DNA of 64,000 nucleotides from Streptacidiphilus sp. ASG 303 (GTDB lineage: Bacteria > Actinomycetota > Actinomycetes > Streptomycetales > Streptomycetaceae). The notes under the pieces are model-generated. The model had not been told where the DNA came from. It saw only the letters and a list, made by a program, of their open reading frames with translations, and searched no databases. The translations under genes were made by a program, and so were the position numbers. Below, one piece after another: positions 35,148 through 43,795 of this stretch. The stretch spans positions 1 through 64,000 of the forward strand of contig NZ_JAJLRA010000020.1 of assembly GCF_020991365.1 (NCBI RefSeq), written 5' to 3'. The stretch's first letter is position 1. Each line of letters starts with the position of its first letter.

Positions 35148-36011
35148 ATGCCCGAACTGCCCGAGGTCGAGGTCGTCCGCCGCGGACTGGACCGCTGGGT
35201 CAGCGGCCGCACCGTCGCCGAGACCCAGGTCCTCCACCCCCGCGCCGTGCGCCGCCACACCGCGGGCGCGGAGGACTTCGCCGCCCGCCTGGCGGGACGC
35301 ACCCTCGGCCCCGCCCACCGCCGCGGCAAGTACCTGTGGCTGCCCGTGGAGGACACCGGCGCCTCCCTGCTCGGGCACCTCGGCATGAGCGGCCAGCTGC
35401 TGGTCCAGCCGCCCGAGGCCCCCGACGAGACCCACCTGCGGGTCCGCGTGCGGTTCACCGACGGCGGCCGCGAGCTGCGCTTCGTCGACCAGCGCACCTT
35501 CGGCGGCCTCACCGTCCACCCGGCCGAGCCCGGCGACCCCGAGGCCACCCCGCTGGCCATCGCGCACATCGCCCGCGACCCGCTGGACCCCCGCTTCGAC
35601 GACGGCGTCTTCCACACCGCCCTGCGCCGCCGCCGCACCACCGTCAAGCGTGCCCTGCTCGACCAGAGCCTCGTCAGCGGCGTCGGCAACATCTACGCCG
35701 ACGAGGCCCTGTGGCGGGCCCGCCTCCACTACGAGCGGCCCACCGCCGGCCTCACCCGGCCGCAGACCGCCCTGCTGCTGCAGTCCGTGCGGGACGTCAT
35801 GACGGCGGCCCTGGCCGCGGGCGGCACCAGCTTCGACAGCCTCTACGTCAACGTCAACGGCGAGAGCGGCTACTTCTCCCGCGACCTCGACGCCTACGGG
35901 CGCCGCGACGAGCCGTGCCGCCGCTGCGGCACCCCCATCCGCCGCGAGCCGTGGATGAACCGCTCCAGCTACTTCTGCCCCCGCTGCCAGCCCGCCCCCC
36001 GCACCGCCTGA
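35148..36011 (+). CDS. mutM: Formamidopyrimidine-DNA glycosylase
   Basis: A 287-residue bifunctional base-excision enzyme (8-oxoG removal plus lyase). The catalytic Pro2 and Glu3 are in [14 protein letters not shown]. Lys near residue 65 is in [19 protein letters not shown] follows, and [20 protein letters not shown] is the helix-two-turn-helix. The zinc finger is [12 protein letters not shown] to CPRC. All key residues are intact. It is the last gene of the rnc operon, 29 bases downstream. Confidence 0.97.
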   Translation: MPELPEVEVVRRGLDRWVSGRTVAETQVLHPRAVRRHTAGAEDFAARLAGRTLGPAHRRGKYLWLPVEDTGASLLGHLGMSGQLLVQPPEAPDETHLRVRVRFTDGGRELRFVDQRTFGGLTVHPAEPGDPEATPLAIAHIARDPLDPRFDDGVFHTALRRRRTTVKRALLDQSLVSGVGNIYADEALWRARLHYERPTAGLTRPQTALLLQSVRDVMTAALAAGGTSFDSLYVNVNGESGYFSRDLDAYGRRDEPCRRCGTPIRREPWMNRSSYFCPRCQPAPRTA

Positions 36012-36163
36012 CGGTCCGTCACCTCCGTGGCGGGGGCCGGGACGGGGCGGGCCCCTCCGCCCCGGCGCCCGTGGGCGCGCACGTCCGCATCCAGGTCCGC
36101 GTCCGCATCCGTGCCCCCGGAAAGCCCTCGCCCCGCCGCGCGCTGCCCCCTAGGATCACGCGC

Positions 36164-36574
36164 ATGCCCACCACCCTCGGCGAAGCCGCGCGCAGGCTCT
36201 TCGACGACGCCAACCCGGCGGTCCTCGGCACCGTCAACCCCGACGGCAGCCCCCAGACCTCGGTCGTCTGGGTCGCCCGGGACGGCGACGACCTCCTCGT
36301 CTCCACCGCCGCCGGCCGGTGGAAGGAGCGGAACATCCGCAGGGACCCCAGGGTGAGCCTCACCGTCCACGACCGCCACGACGCCCTCCGCTACGTCGAG
36401 GTGCGGGGCACGGCCGCCGTCACCGAGGACGTCGGGCGCGCGCTGGCGGTCCGGCTGGCGGAGGAGTACGAGGGGCCGGGCGCCGGCCAGGAGTACCTGG
36501 ACCTCCCCCCGGAGACCGTCCGCGTCGTCGTCCGCATCACGCCCCACCGCGTCCTCGGCACCGCCGCCCGCTGA
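36164..36574 (+). CDS. PPOX-class F420-dependent protein (pyridoxamine-oxidase fold)
   Basis: A 136-residue split-barrel flavin/deazaflavin protein. PAVLGTVNPDGSPQTSVVWV, LLVSTAAGRWKERNIRRDPR and VSLTVHDRHDALRYVEVRGT are typical of F420-binding PPOX proteins (Rv1155-like), consistent with the cofC/fbiD gene in this window. The substrate is unknown. TAGGAT (36151-36156) ends 7 bases before the ATG at 36164 and no ribosome site exists, so translation is probably leaderless. Confidence 0.88.
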   Translation: MPTTLGEAARRLFDDANPAVLGTVNPDGSPQTSVVWVARDGDDLLVSTAAGRWKERNIRRDPRVSLTVHDRHDALRYVEVRGTAAVTEDVGRALAVRLAEEYEGPGAGQEYLDLPPETVRVVVRITPHRVLGTAAR

Positions 36575-36760
36575 CCCGCCGACCCGCTGACCCGTCGGCA
36601 CCGCCCGCACCGCCCGCACCGGTCCGCTCCCCGCGGGCAGGATGCGCGCCGGTCCGCCGCGAGCTGTCGTCGGGCCGATGAGAAACGGTCGCCGTCCCGG
36701 TCTCCTTGAACGTCAGGGCCGGATGCGCGTCCGGCTTCGGAGACAGCGATCGGACTGGGC

Positions 36761-37351
36761 ATGGGCAAGGTTGTCGTGATCGAGCACGTCACGCTGGACG
36801 GTGTGATGCAGGCCCCGGGGCGCCCCGACGAGGACCGGCGGGGAGGGTTCCGCCACGGCGGATGGGCCACGGAGCGTCAGGACCCCCTGATGCAGCAGGT
36901 CATGGGCGAACGCATGTCGTCCGCCTGGGCCCTGCTGCTCGGCCGCACCACCTATGCGGACTTCGCCGACTACTGGCCCAAGCAGGGCGCGAACCCGTTC
37001 ACCGAGGCCCTCGACCAGGTCCGCAAGTACGTCGTGTCGACCACCGCGACCGAGCCCCTGCCCTGGCAGAACTCCACACTTCTCACAGGTGAGCCCACCG
37101 AGGAGGTCGCCGGGCTCAAGAAGCGGCTCGACGAGAAGCTGGTGGTGTTCGGCAGCGGCCTGCTCGTCCGATCCCTGCTGGAGCGCGCTCTCGTCGACGA
37201 ACTGGTGCTCATGATCCACCCGATCGTCCTCGGGTCCGGCCGCCGCCTGTTCGCGGACACCGGGAACGACCTTGCCGCCCACCGGCTCACCGACAGCCGT
37301 GCGACCGGGTCCGGTGTGATCATCGCCGTCTACGGGCGAGCGGACACCTGA
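36761..37351 (+). CDS. RibD C-terminal/dihydrofolate-reductase-like protein
   Basis: A 196-residue protein of the DHFR-like RibD-C family: VVIEHVTLDGVMQAPGRPDE, ALLLGRTTYADFADYWPKQG, KYVVSTTATEPLPW, LVVFGSGLLVRSLLERALVD, LMIHPIVLGSGRRLF. These NADPH-dependent reductases are widespread and mostly uncharacterised; it is not a true folate reductase by sequence. Codon use is less G/C-biased (GTT, GGT, GGA, CGT and GAA occur), unlike flanking genes, which hints at recent acquisition. It is monocistronic. Confidence 0.88.
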   Translation: MGKVVVIEHVTLDGVMQAPGRPDEDRRGGFRHGGWATERQDPLMQQVMGERMSSAWALLLGRTTYADFADYWPKQGANPFTEALDQVRKYVVSTTATEPLPWQNSTLLTGEPTEEVAGLKKRLDEKLVVFGSGLLVRSLLERALVDELVLMIHPIVLGSGRRLFADTGNDLAAHRLTDSRATGSGVIIAVYGRADT

Positions 37352-37714
37352 TCCCCGGAGTCACGCCCGTTGGCGCGGTGTGCCGGCAGCGGCCCGGCGG
37401 TTCCGACTCCCGACCGGCCGCCGGGCGGTGTCCGGCCGCAGTCCTCCGCGGCGGGTCGGCCGGCCTGCCGCCGCCGTCGCAGGTTCCTTTCCGCGCCTCG
37501 GTCCTCCCGGACGCGGGGGAGGGCGGAAGGCCCCGGGCGGATACCCGCGCCGTCACGACCCGGGCGCACCCCGCGTGTCTGCACGCAGCTGATGCCCGTC
37601 CGCGGGACCGGGACCCGGGCCGCGGCCGGCCGCACCTTCCGGTCCGCGGACGCTGCGGACGACGGCCCGGGGACGGCCCCCGGCCTGCTGCGGGTCGCCG
37701 GCCTGCGGGTTCTC
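37352..37714. other. Convergent gap with no gene seen
   Basis: 363 bases between the 3' ends of the reductase-like and CAP-domain genes. Frames across it lack codon bias. Short GC-rich inverted repeats exist but no convincing terminator was found. Confidence 0.5.
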
Positions 37715-38728
37715 TCAGAAGCCGAAGTCCTGGGTCCACCAGGGGCCGCCGGCGCCCTCGTGGACGCCTATGCCGAGGCGCTTGTAGTCGCAGTTGAGGA
37801 TGTTCGCCCGGTGGCCGGGGCTGTTCATCCAGGCGTCCATGACCTCCTCCGGCGTCTGCTGCCCGCGGGCGATGTTCTCGCCGCCGAGGTAGGAGATGCC
37901 CGCCGCGGCGGCGCGGTCCCAGGGGCTGCGGCCGTCGGGGTCGGTGTGGTCGAAGAAGCCGCGGGCGGCCATGTCGTCGCTGAAGTCCCGTGCCAGCTTG
38001 GCGAGGTGGGGGTCGGTGGCCACCGGGGAGCAGCCGGCCTTCGCCCGCTCCTGGTTGACGAGGGTGAGCACGGCGGAGGCCACGGCGGCCCGGCTGTCCG
38101 CGGACCTGCCGGTCGAGGCGGCCGTGGGGGCCGGGGCGGTGCCGGCGTCGGCCGTGGGCGCGGGTGTCGCGGTGGAGCCGGCGGCCGGGGCGTCGGCGGT
38201 GGGCGCCGCCACCGGCGACGTGCTGGCGGAGGGCGCGGGGGAGGGGGCCGTGGGGGACGGCACCGGGCTCCGGTCCTGGTCCCGCCCGGCGGGCTCGGAC
38301 GGACGGGGGGCCGGGAGGGCCGCGCCGGGGGCGGCCGCGCCGCCGGGTGCCCGGGTCGAGGTGGTGCCCGCGGCGCCTGCGGCCGTGCCGTCTCCGGTGC
38401 CGGTCCCGGGCTCGGCGACGGCGGTCTGCGCGGCGGGCGGCCCGCCCGCGACGACGGCGGAGCCGGCCAGTGTGGAGGGCATGGGGACCAGGCCGCTGAT
38501 CACCCCGCCCGCGCCGGCGGCGAGGGCGGTGCAGCAGACCGCGAGGACGGCCCGGGCCGGACCCCCGGCGGGGCCGGGCTCCCGTCCGCGGCGGCGGTGG
38601 GACACCGGTCCTGCGGGACGGGTCGCCGCGGGTGCGGCGGCGGGCGCGGCATGGCGCCGGTGGCCCCCCCGGGCCCCTGCAGCGGGCTGCTGCGACTGCG
38701 GCTTGGACGTGCGCGCATGTCGGGACAT
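37715..38728 (-). CDS. Membrane-anchored or secreted CAP/SCP-domain protein
   Basis: A 337-residue protein. A basic N-terminus (1-58), a single hydrophobic segment (ARAVLAVCCTALAAGAGGV, about 58-80) and a long Ala/Pro/Thr/Ser-rich extracytoplasmic linker (about 85-210) lead to a CAP domain (about 215-337). The CAP domain shows VLTLVNQERAKAGCSPVATD, LAKLARDFSDDMAARGFFDH, GENIARGQQTPEEVMDAWMN, SPGHRANILNCDYKRLGIGV and WWTQDFGF. The putative Zn/catalytic His residues (FFDH, SPGH) are present. Such bacterial YkwD-like proteins are cell-envelope factors of unknown activity. A 16-base hairpin element lies in its 5' leader. Confidence 0.92.
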   Translation of the reverse strand: MSRHARTSKPQSQQPAAGARGGHRRHAAPAAAPAATRPAGPVSHRRRGREPGPAGGPARAVLAVCCTALAAGAGGVISGLVPMPSTLAGSAVVAGGPPAAQTAVAEPGTGTGDGTAAGAAGTTSTRAPGGAAAPGAALPAPRPSEPAGRDQDRSPVPSPTAPSPAPSASTSPVAAPTADAPAAGSTATPAPTADAGTAPAPTAASTGRSADSRAAVASAVLTLVNQERAKAGCSPVATDPHLAKLARDFSDDMAARGFFDHTDPDGRSPWDRAAAAGISYLGGENIARGQQTPEEVMDAWMNSPGHRANILNCDYKRLGIGVHEGAGGPWWTQDFGF

Positions 38729-38779
38729 GGCTGTTAGGAACCCTCCCGATCCCCCCGACCGGTGACAAGAACCGTGCTC

Positions 38780-38795
38780 TCACCCTTTCGGGTGA
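38780..38795 (-). promoter_or_regulatory. GAAA-tetraloop hairpin in the CAP-gene leader
   Basis: On the minus strand TCACCC, GAAA, GGGTGA: a 6-pair stem closed by a stable tetraloop, 52 bases before the CAP-gene ATG. The surrounding leader is purine-rich. It could be part of a larger structured leader; no known riboswitch was identified. Confidence 0.4.
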
Positions 38796-38867
38796 TGGCA
38801 GGACTGTACAGGTATGACGGGTGGGGCCGGAGGGAACTCCCGGGGCGCCGCGCCGTAGGGTCGCCGC

Positions 38868-39146
38868 ATGCACGAACACGTCCGGCTGACCGCATGGGTG
38901 CGCGGAAAGGTCCAGGAGGTCGGTTTCCGCTGGTGGACCCGGGCCCGGGCGCTGGAGATCGGCCTGGTCGGATACGCGGGCAACCTCTCCGACGGCCGGG
39001 TCCAGGTCGTGGCGGAGGGCGCGCGGGAGGAGTGCGAGCGCCTGCTCGTCCTGCTGCGCGGCGCCGGCACGCCGGGCCGGGTGGACGGGGTGACCGAGCT
39101 CTGGGGGGTGCCGCGCGCCGGGTACGAGGGGTTCGCGATCCGCTGA
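38868..39146 (+). CDS. acyP: Acylphosphatase
   Basis: A 92-residue enzyme hydrolysing acyl phosphates. [20 protein letters not shown] carries the phosphate-binding VXGXVQXVGFR loop with its Arg. [20 protein letters not shown] supplies the catalytic Asn (GNLSDGRV). TAGGGT (38856-38861) lies 6 bases before the ATG, again suggesting a leaderless mRNA. It is divergent from the CAP gene. Confidence 0.95.
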   Translation: MHEHVRLTAWVRGKVQEVGFRWWTRARALEIGLVGYAGNLSDGRVQVVAEGAREECERLLVLLRGAGTPGRVDGVTELWGVPRAGYEGFAIR

Positions 39147-39683
39147 GCGCCCCTGGCGCGGCCCGCCGGGCCGCGCCGCCTGCCGGTGGTCCCGCCCCGC
39201 CGGTACGCCTGTCCCCGCCGGTACGCCTGTCCTTGCCGGGGCGCCTGCCCCTGCCGGCTCCCCCGTGCGGGGGCGCAGCCGCCCGTGGGGCGGGCGGGGA
39301 GGACCGCCCGCGGGCGCCTGCCGACCGTGCGGACGCGGACGGCTGCGTCCGCTGAGCGGCACCTGCCGTCGTCATGTGGTTGCACGGTCGGCCCGTGACG
39401 TGGTTGACTCCCCACCGAGCGGTGATCGTCCGGCCACGGGCCGTCGGAACCGCCCCCCTCGGCGTGGGTGTTCCGCCATGCAGGTGGGCGCCGGGCGTTG
39501 CGCGCTGTGATCGTGTTGACCCGTACAGCGTTTGGTGAGACGCTGGAAACCCGCTCACCCGTACGTGTTTCCCCCGGCAGAGCTGTCACGGCAGACCTGC
39601 GAAGAGCGCGTGGCGGTGCGCACCCTTCCCCCTAGACCAGCACCTCACAAAGGTCGGTCACTCAGCGTGGAGGACCACTCATC
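39147..39683. other. Gap between acyP and the small coiled-coil gene
   Basis: 537 bases without a supported gene. At 39199-39252 are three 18-base tandem units (GCCGGTACGCCTGTCCCC type). A possible promoter TTGACC (39516-39521), 17-base spacer, GACGCT (39539-39544) could serve the downstream gene. The region 39380-39660 is moderately A+T-richer than average. Confidence 0.55.
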
Positions 39684-39887
39684 ATGGCAAAGGCGCTTCT
39701 CGGTTACGTCGGCGGTCCCGACCCGCGACTGCTCGCCGAGATGCGACGGCTCCAGCAGCGTGTCCAGGACCTGGAATCCGAGCTGAACCGGATGCAGGCC
39801 GAGAACGACGCCCTGGCTGCCGTCGCCGACGAGCAGAGGCTGCTCAGCAGCATCGACGTACCTCAGCGGGAGCCCGCCCTCACCTGA
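39684..39887 (+). CDS. Small conserved coiled-coil protein
   Basis: A 67-residue protein that I recognise as highly conserved in Streptomyces but without assigned function. MAKALLGYVGGPDPRLLAEM is followed by a heptad-rich helix (RRLQQRVQDLESELNRMQAE), then IDVPQREPALT. The ATG follows GGAGG at 10 bases. It is single-gene, ending at a hairpin that overlaps its stop codon and a second terminator at 39925. Location directly upstream of smc is suggestive but not evidence of a joint role. Confidence 0.85.
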   Translation: MAKALLGYVGGPDPRLLAEMRRLQQRVQDLESELNRMQAENDALAAVADEQRLLSSIDVPQREPALT

Positions 39888-39951
39888 TCGAACCCGATCA
39901 GGCGGCGGTGCCGCCGGGAATTGCAAGGGACGCCGGCCACCGGCGTCCCTT
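39883..39951 (+). terminator. Two consecutive hairpins before smc
   Basis: Hairpin 1 is CCTGATCG (39883-39890) with CGATCAGG (39895-39902), containing the stop codon. Hairpin 2 is AAGGGACGCCGG (39925-39936) with CCGGCGTCCCTT (39940-39951), followed by TCGTCATT. The second is a good intrinsic terminator. Confidence 0.8.
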
Positions 39952-40098
39952 CGTCATTCCCCCCGTCTCCCCCGCAGCAGCTCCTGCTGCCGTCAAGATG
40001 CCCACCGGCGTCCCCCGCGAAACCGCGGGCGCCTCACACCGCCCCGCCGTCCTCCCCCGTTACGCTCCTTGTGCGGTCCAGAGCAAGGAGAACGGCGC

Positions 40099-43000
40099 GT
40101 GCACCTCAAGAGCCTCACCCTGCGCGGCTTCAAGTCCTTCGCCTCCGCGACCACGCTCCGGTTCGAGCCCGGCATCACCTGCGTGGTGGGACCGAACGGC
40201 TCCGGCAAGTCCAACGTCGTCGACGCGCTGTCCTGGGTGATGGGCGAGCAGGGCGCCAAGTCGCTGCGCGGCGGCAAGATGGAGGACGTCATCTTCGCCG
40301 GCACCGCCGGCCGCCCCCCGCTCGGCCGCGCCGAGGTCTCCCTCACCATCGACAACACCGACGGCGCCCTGCCCATCGACTACTCCGAGGTCACCATCAC
40401 GCGGACGATGTTCCGCAACGGCGGCTCCGAGTACGCCCTCAACGGCGACACCTGCCGCCTCCTCGACATCCAGGAGCTCCTCTCCGACTCCGGCATCGGC
40501 CGCGAGATGCACGTCATCGTCGGCCAGGGCCAGTTGGACTCCGTCCTGCACGCCGACCCCGCCGGGCGCCGCGCCTTCATCGAGGAGGCCGCCGGCGTCC
40601 TCAAGCACCGCAAGCGCAAGGAGAAGGCGCTGCGGAAGCTCGACGCGATGCAGACCAACCTCAACCGGGTGCAGGACCTCGTCGCCGAGCTCCGCCGCCA
40701 GCTCAAGCCCCTCGGCCGCCAGGCGCAGATCGCCCGCCGCGCGGCCGTCATCCAGGCCGACCTGCGCGACGCCCGCCTGCGGCTGCTGGCCGACGACCTC
40801 GTCACCCTGCGCCACGCCGTCGAGGCGGAGATCGCCGACGAGATGGCGCTGCGGCTGCGCCGCTCCACCGTCGAGCAGCAGCTGGCGGGCGCCCGGCAGC
40901 GCGAGGCGGTGCTGGAGGCGCAGGTGCAGCAGCTCAGGCCGCGGCTGGAGCAGGCGCAGGAGACGTGGTTCCAGCTCTCCTCGCTCGCCGAGCGGGTGCG
41001 CGGCACCGTCGGCCTGGCCGACGCCCGGGTCCGGCACGCCGCGGCCCGGCCCGCCGAGGAGCGGCGCGGCCGCGACCCGGAGGACATGGAGCGGGAGGCC
41101 GCCCGCATCCGGGAGGAGGAGGCCGCGCTCGCGGAGGCGCTGGAGGAGGCGCAGGACGCCCTCGCCGAGGCCGTGGAGCGGCGCTCCGCGCTGGAGCGGG
41201 CGCTGGCGGAGGAGGACCGGCGGCTCCGCGACGCCGCCCGCGCCCTCGCCGACCGCCGCGAGGGGCTGGCCAGGCTCCAGGGCCGGGTGGCCGCCGCCGC
41301 CTCCCGGGCGGCCGGGGCCGAGGCCGAGATCGGCCGCCTCGCGGCCGCCCGCGACGAGGCGGTGCTCCGCGCGGAGGCCGCCGCGGCCGAGGAGGAGCTG
41401 CTGCGGGAACAGGTCGAGGGACTGGACGCGGTCGACGAGCAGGCGGAGGCCGACTGGGCGCGGGCGCGCCGCCGCCTCGCGGAGGCCGAGGAGGAGCAGG
41501 GGCGGGCCCGGGACGCCGTCACCGCCGCCGAACGGGAGCGCGCCGCCCTCACCGCCCGCCGCGACGCGCTCGCCCTGGGCCTGCGCCGCAAGGACGGCAC
41601 CGGCGCGCTGCTGGCCGCCGGCGGTGAACTGGCCGGTGTCCTCGGCCCGGCCGCCGCCCTGCTCACCGTCGTCCCGGGGGCCGAGGCCGCCGTCGCCGCC
41701 GCGCTGGGCGCCGCCGCCGACGCGGTCGCCGTGGACGCGGTCCCCGCCGCCGCCGACGCGCTGCGGCTGCTCCGCAAGACCGACGCGGGCCGCGCCGCCC
41801 TGCTGGTCGCCGGTGCGCCCGACCCCGCCGTGCCGGACCCCGCCGCTCCGGCCGACGCCGCCCTGCCCGAGGGCGCCCGCTGGGCCGCCGACCTGGTGGA
41901 CGGTCCGGCGCGGCTGCTGCCCGCCGTCCGCGGCCTGCTGCACCGCACCGCCGTGGTCGACACCCTGGAGGACGCCGAGGCGCTCCTCGCCGACCACCCC
42001 GGGCTGACCGCCGCCACCCGCGACGGCGACCTGCTGGGCGCGGGCTTCGCCCACGGCGGCTCCGCCGGCGCGCCGACCCTGCTGGAGACGCAGGCCGCCG
42101 TGGACGAGGCCGCCGCCGCCCTGGAGGAGCTCTCCGCCCGCACCGCCGGGCTGGCGGCCCGGGCCGAGGAGGCCGCCGCGCGCCGCCGCGCTCTGGCCGC
42201 CGAGGTCGAGGAGCTGACCGCGCGCCGCCGCAGCGCGGAGAAGGAGCGCTCCGCCGTGGCGCAGCAGCTCGGCCGCCTCGGCGGCCAGGCCCGCGCCGCC
42301 GCCGGTGAGGCGGAGCGCACGGCCGCCGCCGCCGCGAGGGCCGAGGCGGCGCTGGAGCAGGCCGCCGCCGAGCACGCGGAGCTGTCCGAGCGCCTCGCCG
42401 CCGCCGAGGAGGCGCCCGCCGAGGACGAGCCCGACACCGCCGGGCGCGACCGGCTGGCCGAGGAGGCGTCCCGCGCCCGGCAGGCCGAGGTGGACGCCCG
42501 GCTCGCGGTCCGCACCCACGAGGAGCGGGTGCGGGGGCTGTCCGGCCGCGCCGACGCGCTGGACCGCGGCGCCCGCGCCGAGCGGGAGGCGCGGGCCCGG
42601 GCCGCCGCGCAGCGCCGCCGGGCCGCGTACGAGGCGGAGGTCGCCGGGGCCGTCGCGCAGGGCGCCCGGCAGCTGCTGGCCTTCGTCGAGGCGTCCCTGG
42701 AGCGGGCGGCGCGGGAGCGCCGCGCCGTCGAGGAGGAGCGTGCCGCCCGGGAGGAGGAGCTGACGGGCGAGCGGGCGCGCGGCCGGGAGCTGAAGGAGGA
42801 GCTGGACCGCCTCACCGACTCCGTCCACCGCGACGAGGTGCTGCGGGCCGAGAAGCGGCTGCGCATCGAGCAGCTGGAGGCGCGGGCGCTGGAGGAGTTC
42901 GGCATCGAGGCGGCGGCGCTGCTCGGCGAGTACGGGCCGGACCGGCCGGTGCCCGCGCCGCCCCCGGCGGAGGGGGAGGAGCGGGCGGAGGACGACCCGG

Positions 43001-43788
43001 CGGGTCTGCCCCGCCCCTACGTCCGGGCGGAGCAGGAGAAGCGGCTGCGGGCGGCCGAGCGGGCCCACCAGCAGCTGGGCAAGGTCAACCCGCTGGCGCT
43101 GGAGGAGTTCGCGGCGCTGGAGGAGCGCCACCAGTTCCTCAGCGAGCAGCTGGACGACCTGAAGCGGACCCGCCGCGACCTGATGGACATCGTCCGGGAC
43201 GTCGACGAGCGGGTGGAGCAGCTCTTCACCGCCGCGTACCACGACACGGCGGCGCAGTTCGAGGGCGTCTTCGCCCGGCTCTTCCCCGGCGGCGAGGGCC
43301 GGCTGCTCCTCACCGACCCGGAGTCCATGCTCACCACCGGCGTCGAGGTGGAGGCCCGGCCGCCGGGCAAGAAGGTCAAGCGGCTCTCGCTGCTGTCGGG
43401 TGGCGAGCGGTCGCTGACGGCGGTGGCGCTGCTGGTCTCGATCTTCAAGGCGCGCCCCAGCCCCTTCTACGTCATGGACGAGGTGGAGGCGGCGCTGGAC
43501 GAGACCAACCTGCGCCGGCTGATCGGGATCATGGAGGAGCTGCGGGAGTCCTCCCAGCTCATCGTGATCACCCACCAGAAGCTCACCATGGAGTCCGCCG
43601 ACGCCCTCTACGGCGTCACCATGAAGGGCGACGGCATCTCCCAGGTGATCAGCCAGCGGCTGCGCGAGGAGCACCGCGAGCGCCGCCCGCGCGCCCGCGC
43701 CGCGGCCGCGGCGCCCGGCCGGGGCGCACCCGCCGAGGGCGCCCCGGCCGGGGACGGCCCCGGCGTGCCGGCCCCCGCCGACGGCTGA
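40099..43788 (+). CDS. smc: Chromosome segregation ATPase SMC
   Basis: A 1229-residue condensin subunit that organises and segregates chromosomes, acting with ScpA/ScpB (encoded elsewhere). Walker A is VVGPNGSGKSNVVDALSWVM (about 31-50). Long Glu/Arg/Ala coiled coils surround a hinge at about 510-650. The ABC signature is LLSGGERSLTAVALL and Walker B is YVMDEVEAALDE, near residues 1100-1140. GTG follows AAGGAG at 8 bases. A Pro/Ala/Gly tail of about 35 residues follows the head. It is convergent with the next gene, stops only 7 bases apart. Confidence 0.98.
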   Translation: MHLKSLTLRGFKSFASATTLRFEPGITCVVGPNGSGKSNVVDALSWVMGEQGAKSLRGGKMEDVIFAGTAGRPPLGRAEVSLTIDNTDGALPIDYSEVTITRTMFRNGGSEYALNGDTCRLLDIQELLSDSGIGREMHVIVGQGQLDSVLHADPAGRRAFIEEAAGVLKHRKRKEKALRKLDAMQTNLNRVQDLVAELRRQLKPLGRQAQIARRAAVIQADLRDARLRLLADDLVTLRHAVEAEIADEMALRLRRSTVEQQLAGARQREAVLEAQVQQLRPRLEQAQETWFQLSSLAERVRGTVGLADARVRHAAARPAEERRGRDPEDMEREAARIREEEAALAEALEEAQDALAEAVERRSALERALAEEDRRLRDAARALADRREGLARLQGRVAAAASRAAGAEAEIGRLAAARDEAVLRAEAAAAEEELLREQVEGLDAVDEQAEADWARARRRLAEAEEEQGRARDAVTAAERERAALTARRDALALGLRRKDGTGALLAAGGELAGVLGPAAALLTVVPGAEAAVAAALGAAADAVAVDAVPAAADALRLLRKTDAGRAALLVAGAPDPAVPDPAAPADAALPEGARWAADLVDGPARLLPAVRGLLHRTAVVDTLEDAEALLADHPGLTAATRDGDLLGAGFAHGGSAGAPTLLETQAAVDEAAAALEELSARTAGLAARAEEAAARRRALAAEVEELTARRRSAEKERSAVAQQLGRLGGQARAAAGEAERTAAAAARAEAALEQAAAEHAELSERLAAAEEAPAEDEPDTAGRDRLAEEASRARQAEVDARLAVRTHEERVRGLSGRADALDRGARAEREARARAAAQRRRAAYEAEVAGAVAQGARQLLAFVEASLERAARERRAVEEERAAREEELTGERARGRELKEELDRLTDSVHRDEVLRAEKRLRIEQLEARALEEFGIEAAALLGEYGPDRPVPAPPPAEGEERAEDDPAGLPRPYVRAEQEKRLRAAERAHQQLGKVNPLALEEFAALEERHQFLSEQLDDLKRTRRDLMDIVRDVDERVEQLFTAAYHDTAAQFEGVFARLFPGGEGRLLLTDPESMLTTGVEVEARPPGKKVKRLSLLSGGERSLTAVALLVSIFKARPSPFYVMDEVEAALDETNLRRLIGIMEELRESSQLIVITHQKLTMESADALYGVTMKGDGISQVISQRLREEHRERRPRARAAAAAPGRGAPAEGAPAGDGPGVPAPADG

Positions 43789-43795
43789 CGGCCGG

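Noticed and set aside
37352-37714. Small gene between the reductase and CAP genes
   Set aside because: Open frames exist on both strands but are shadows with poor codon bias, no ribosome site and no recognisable protein.
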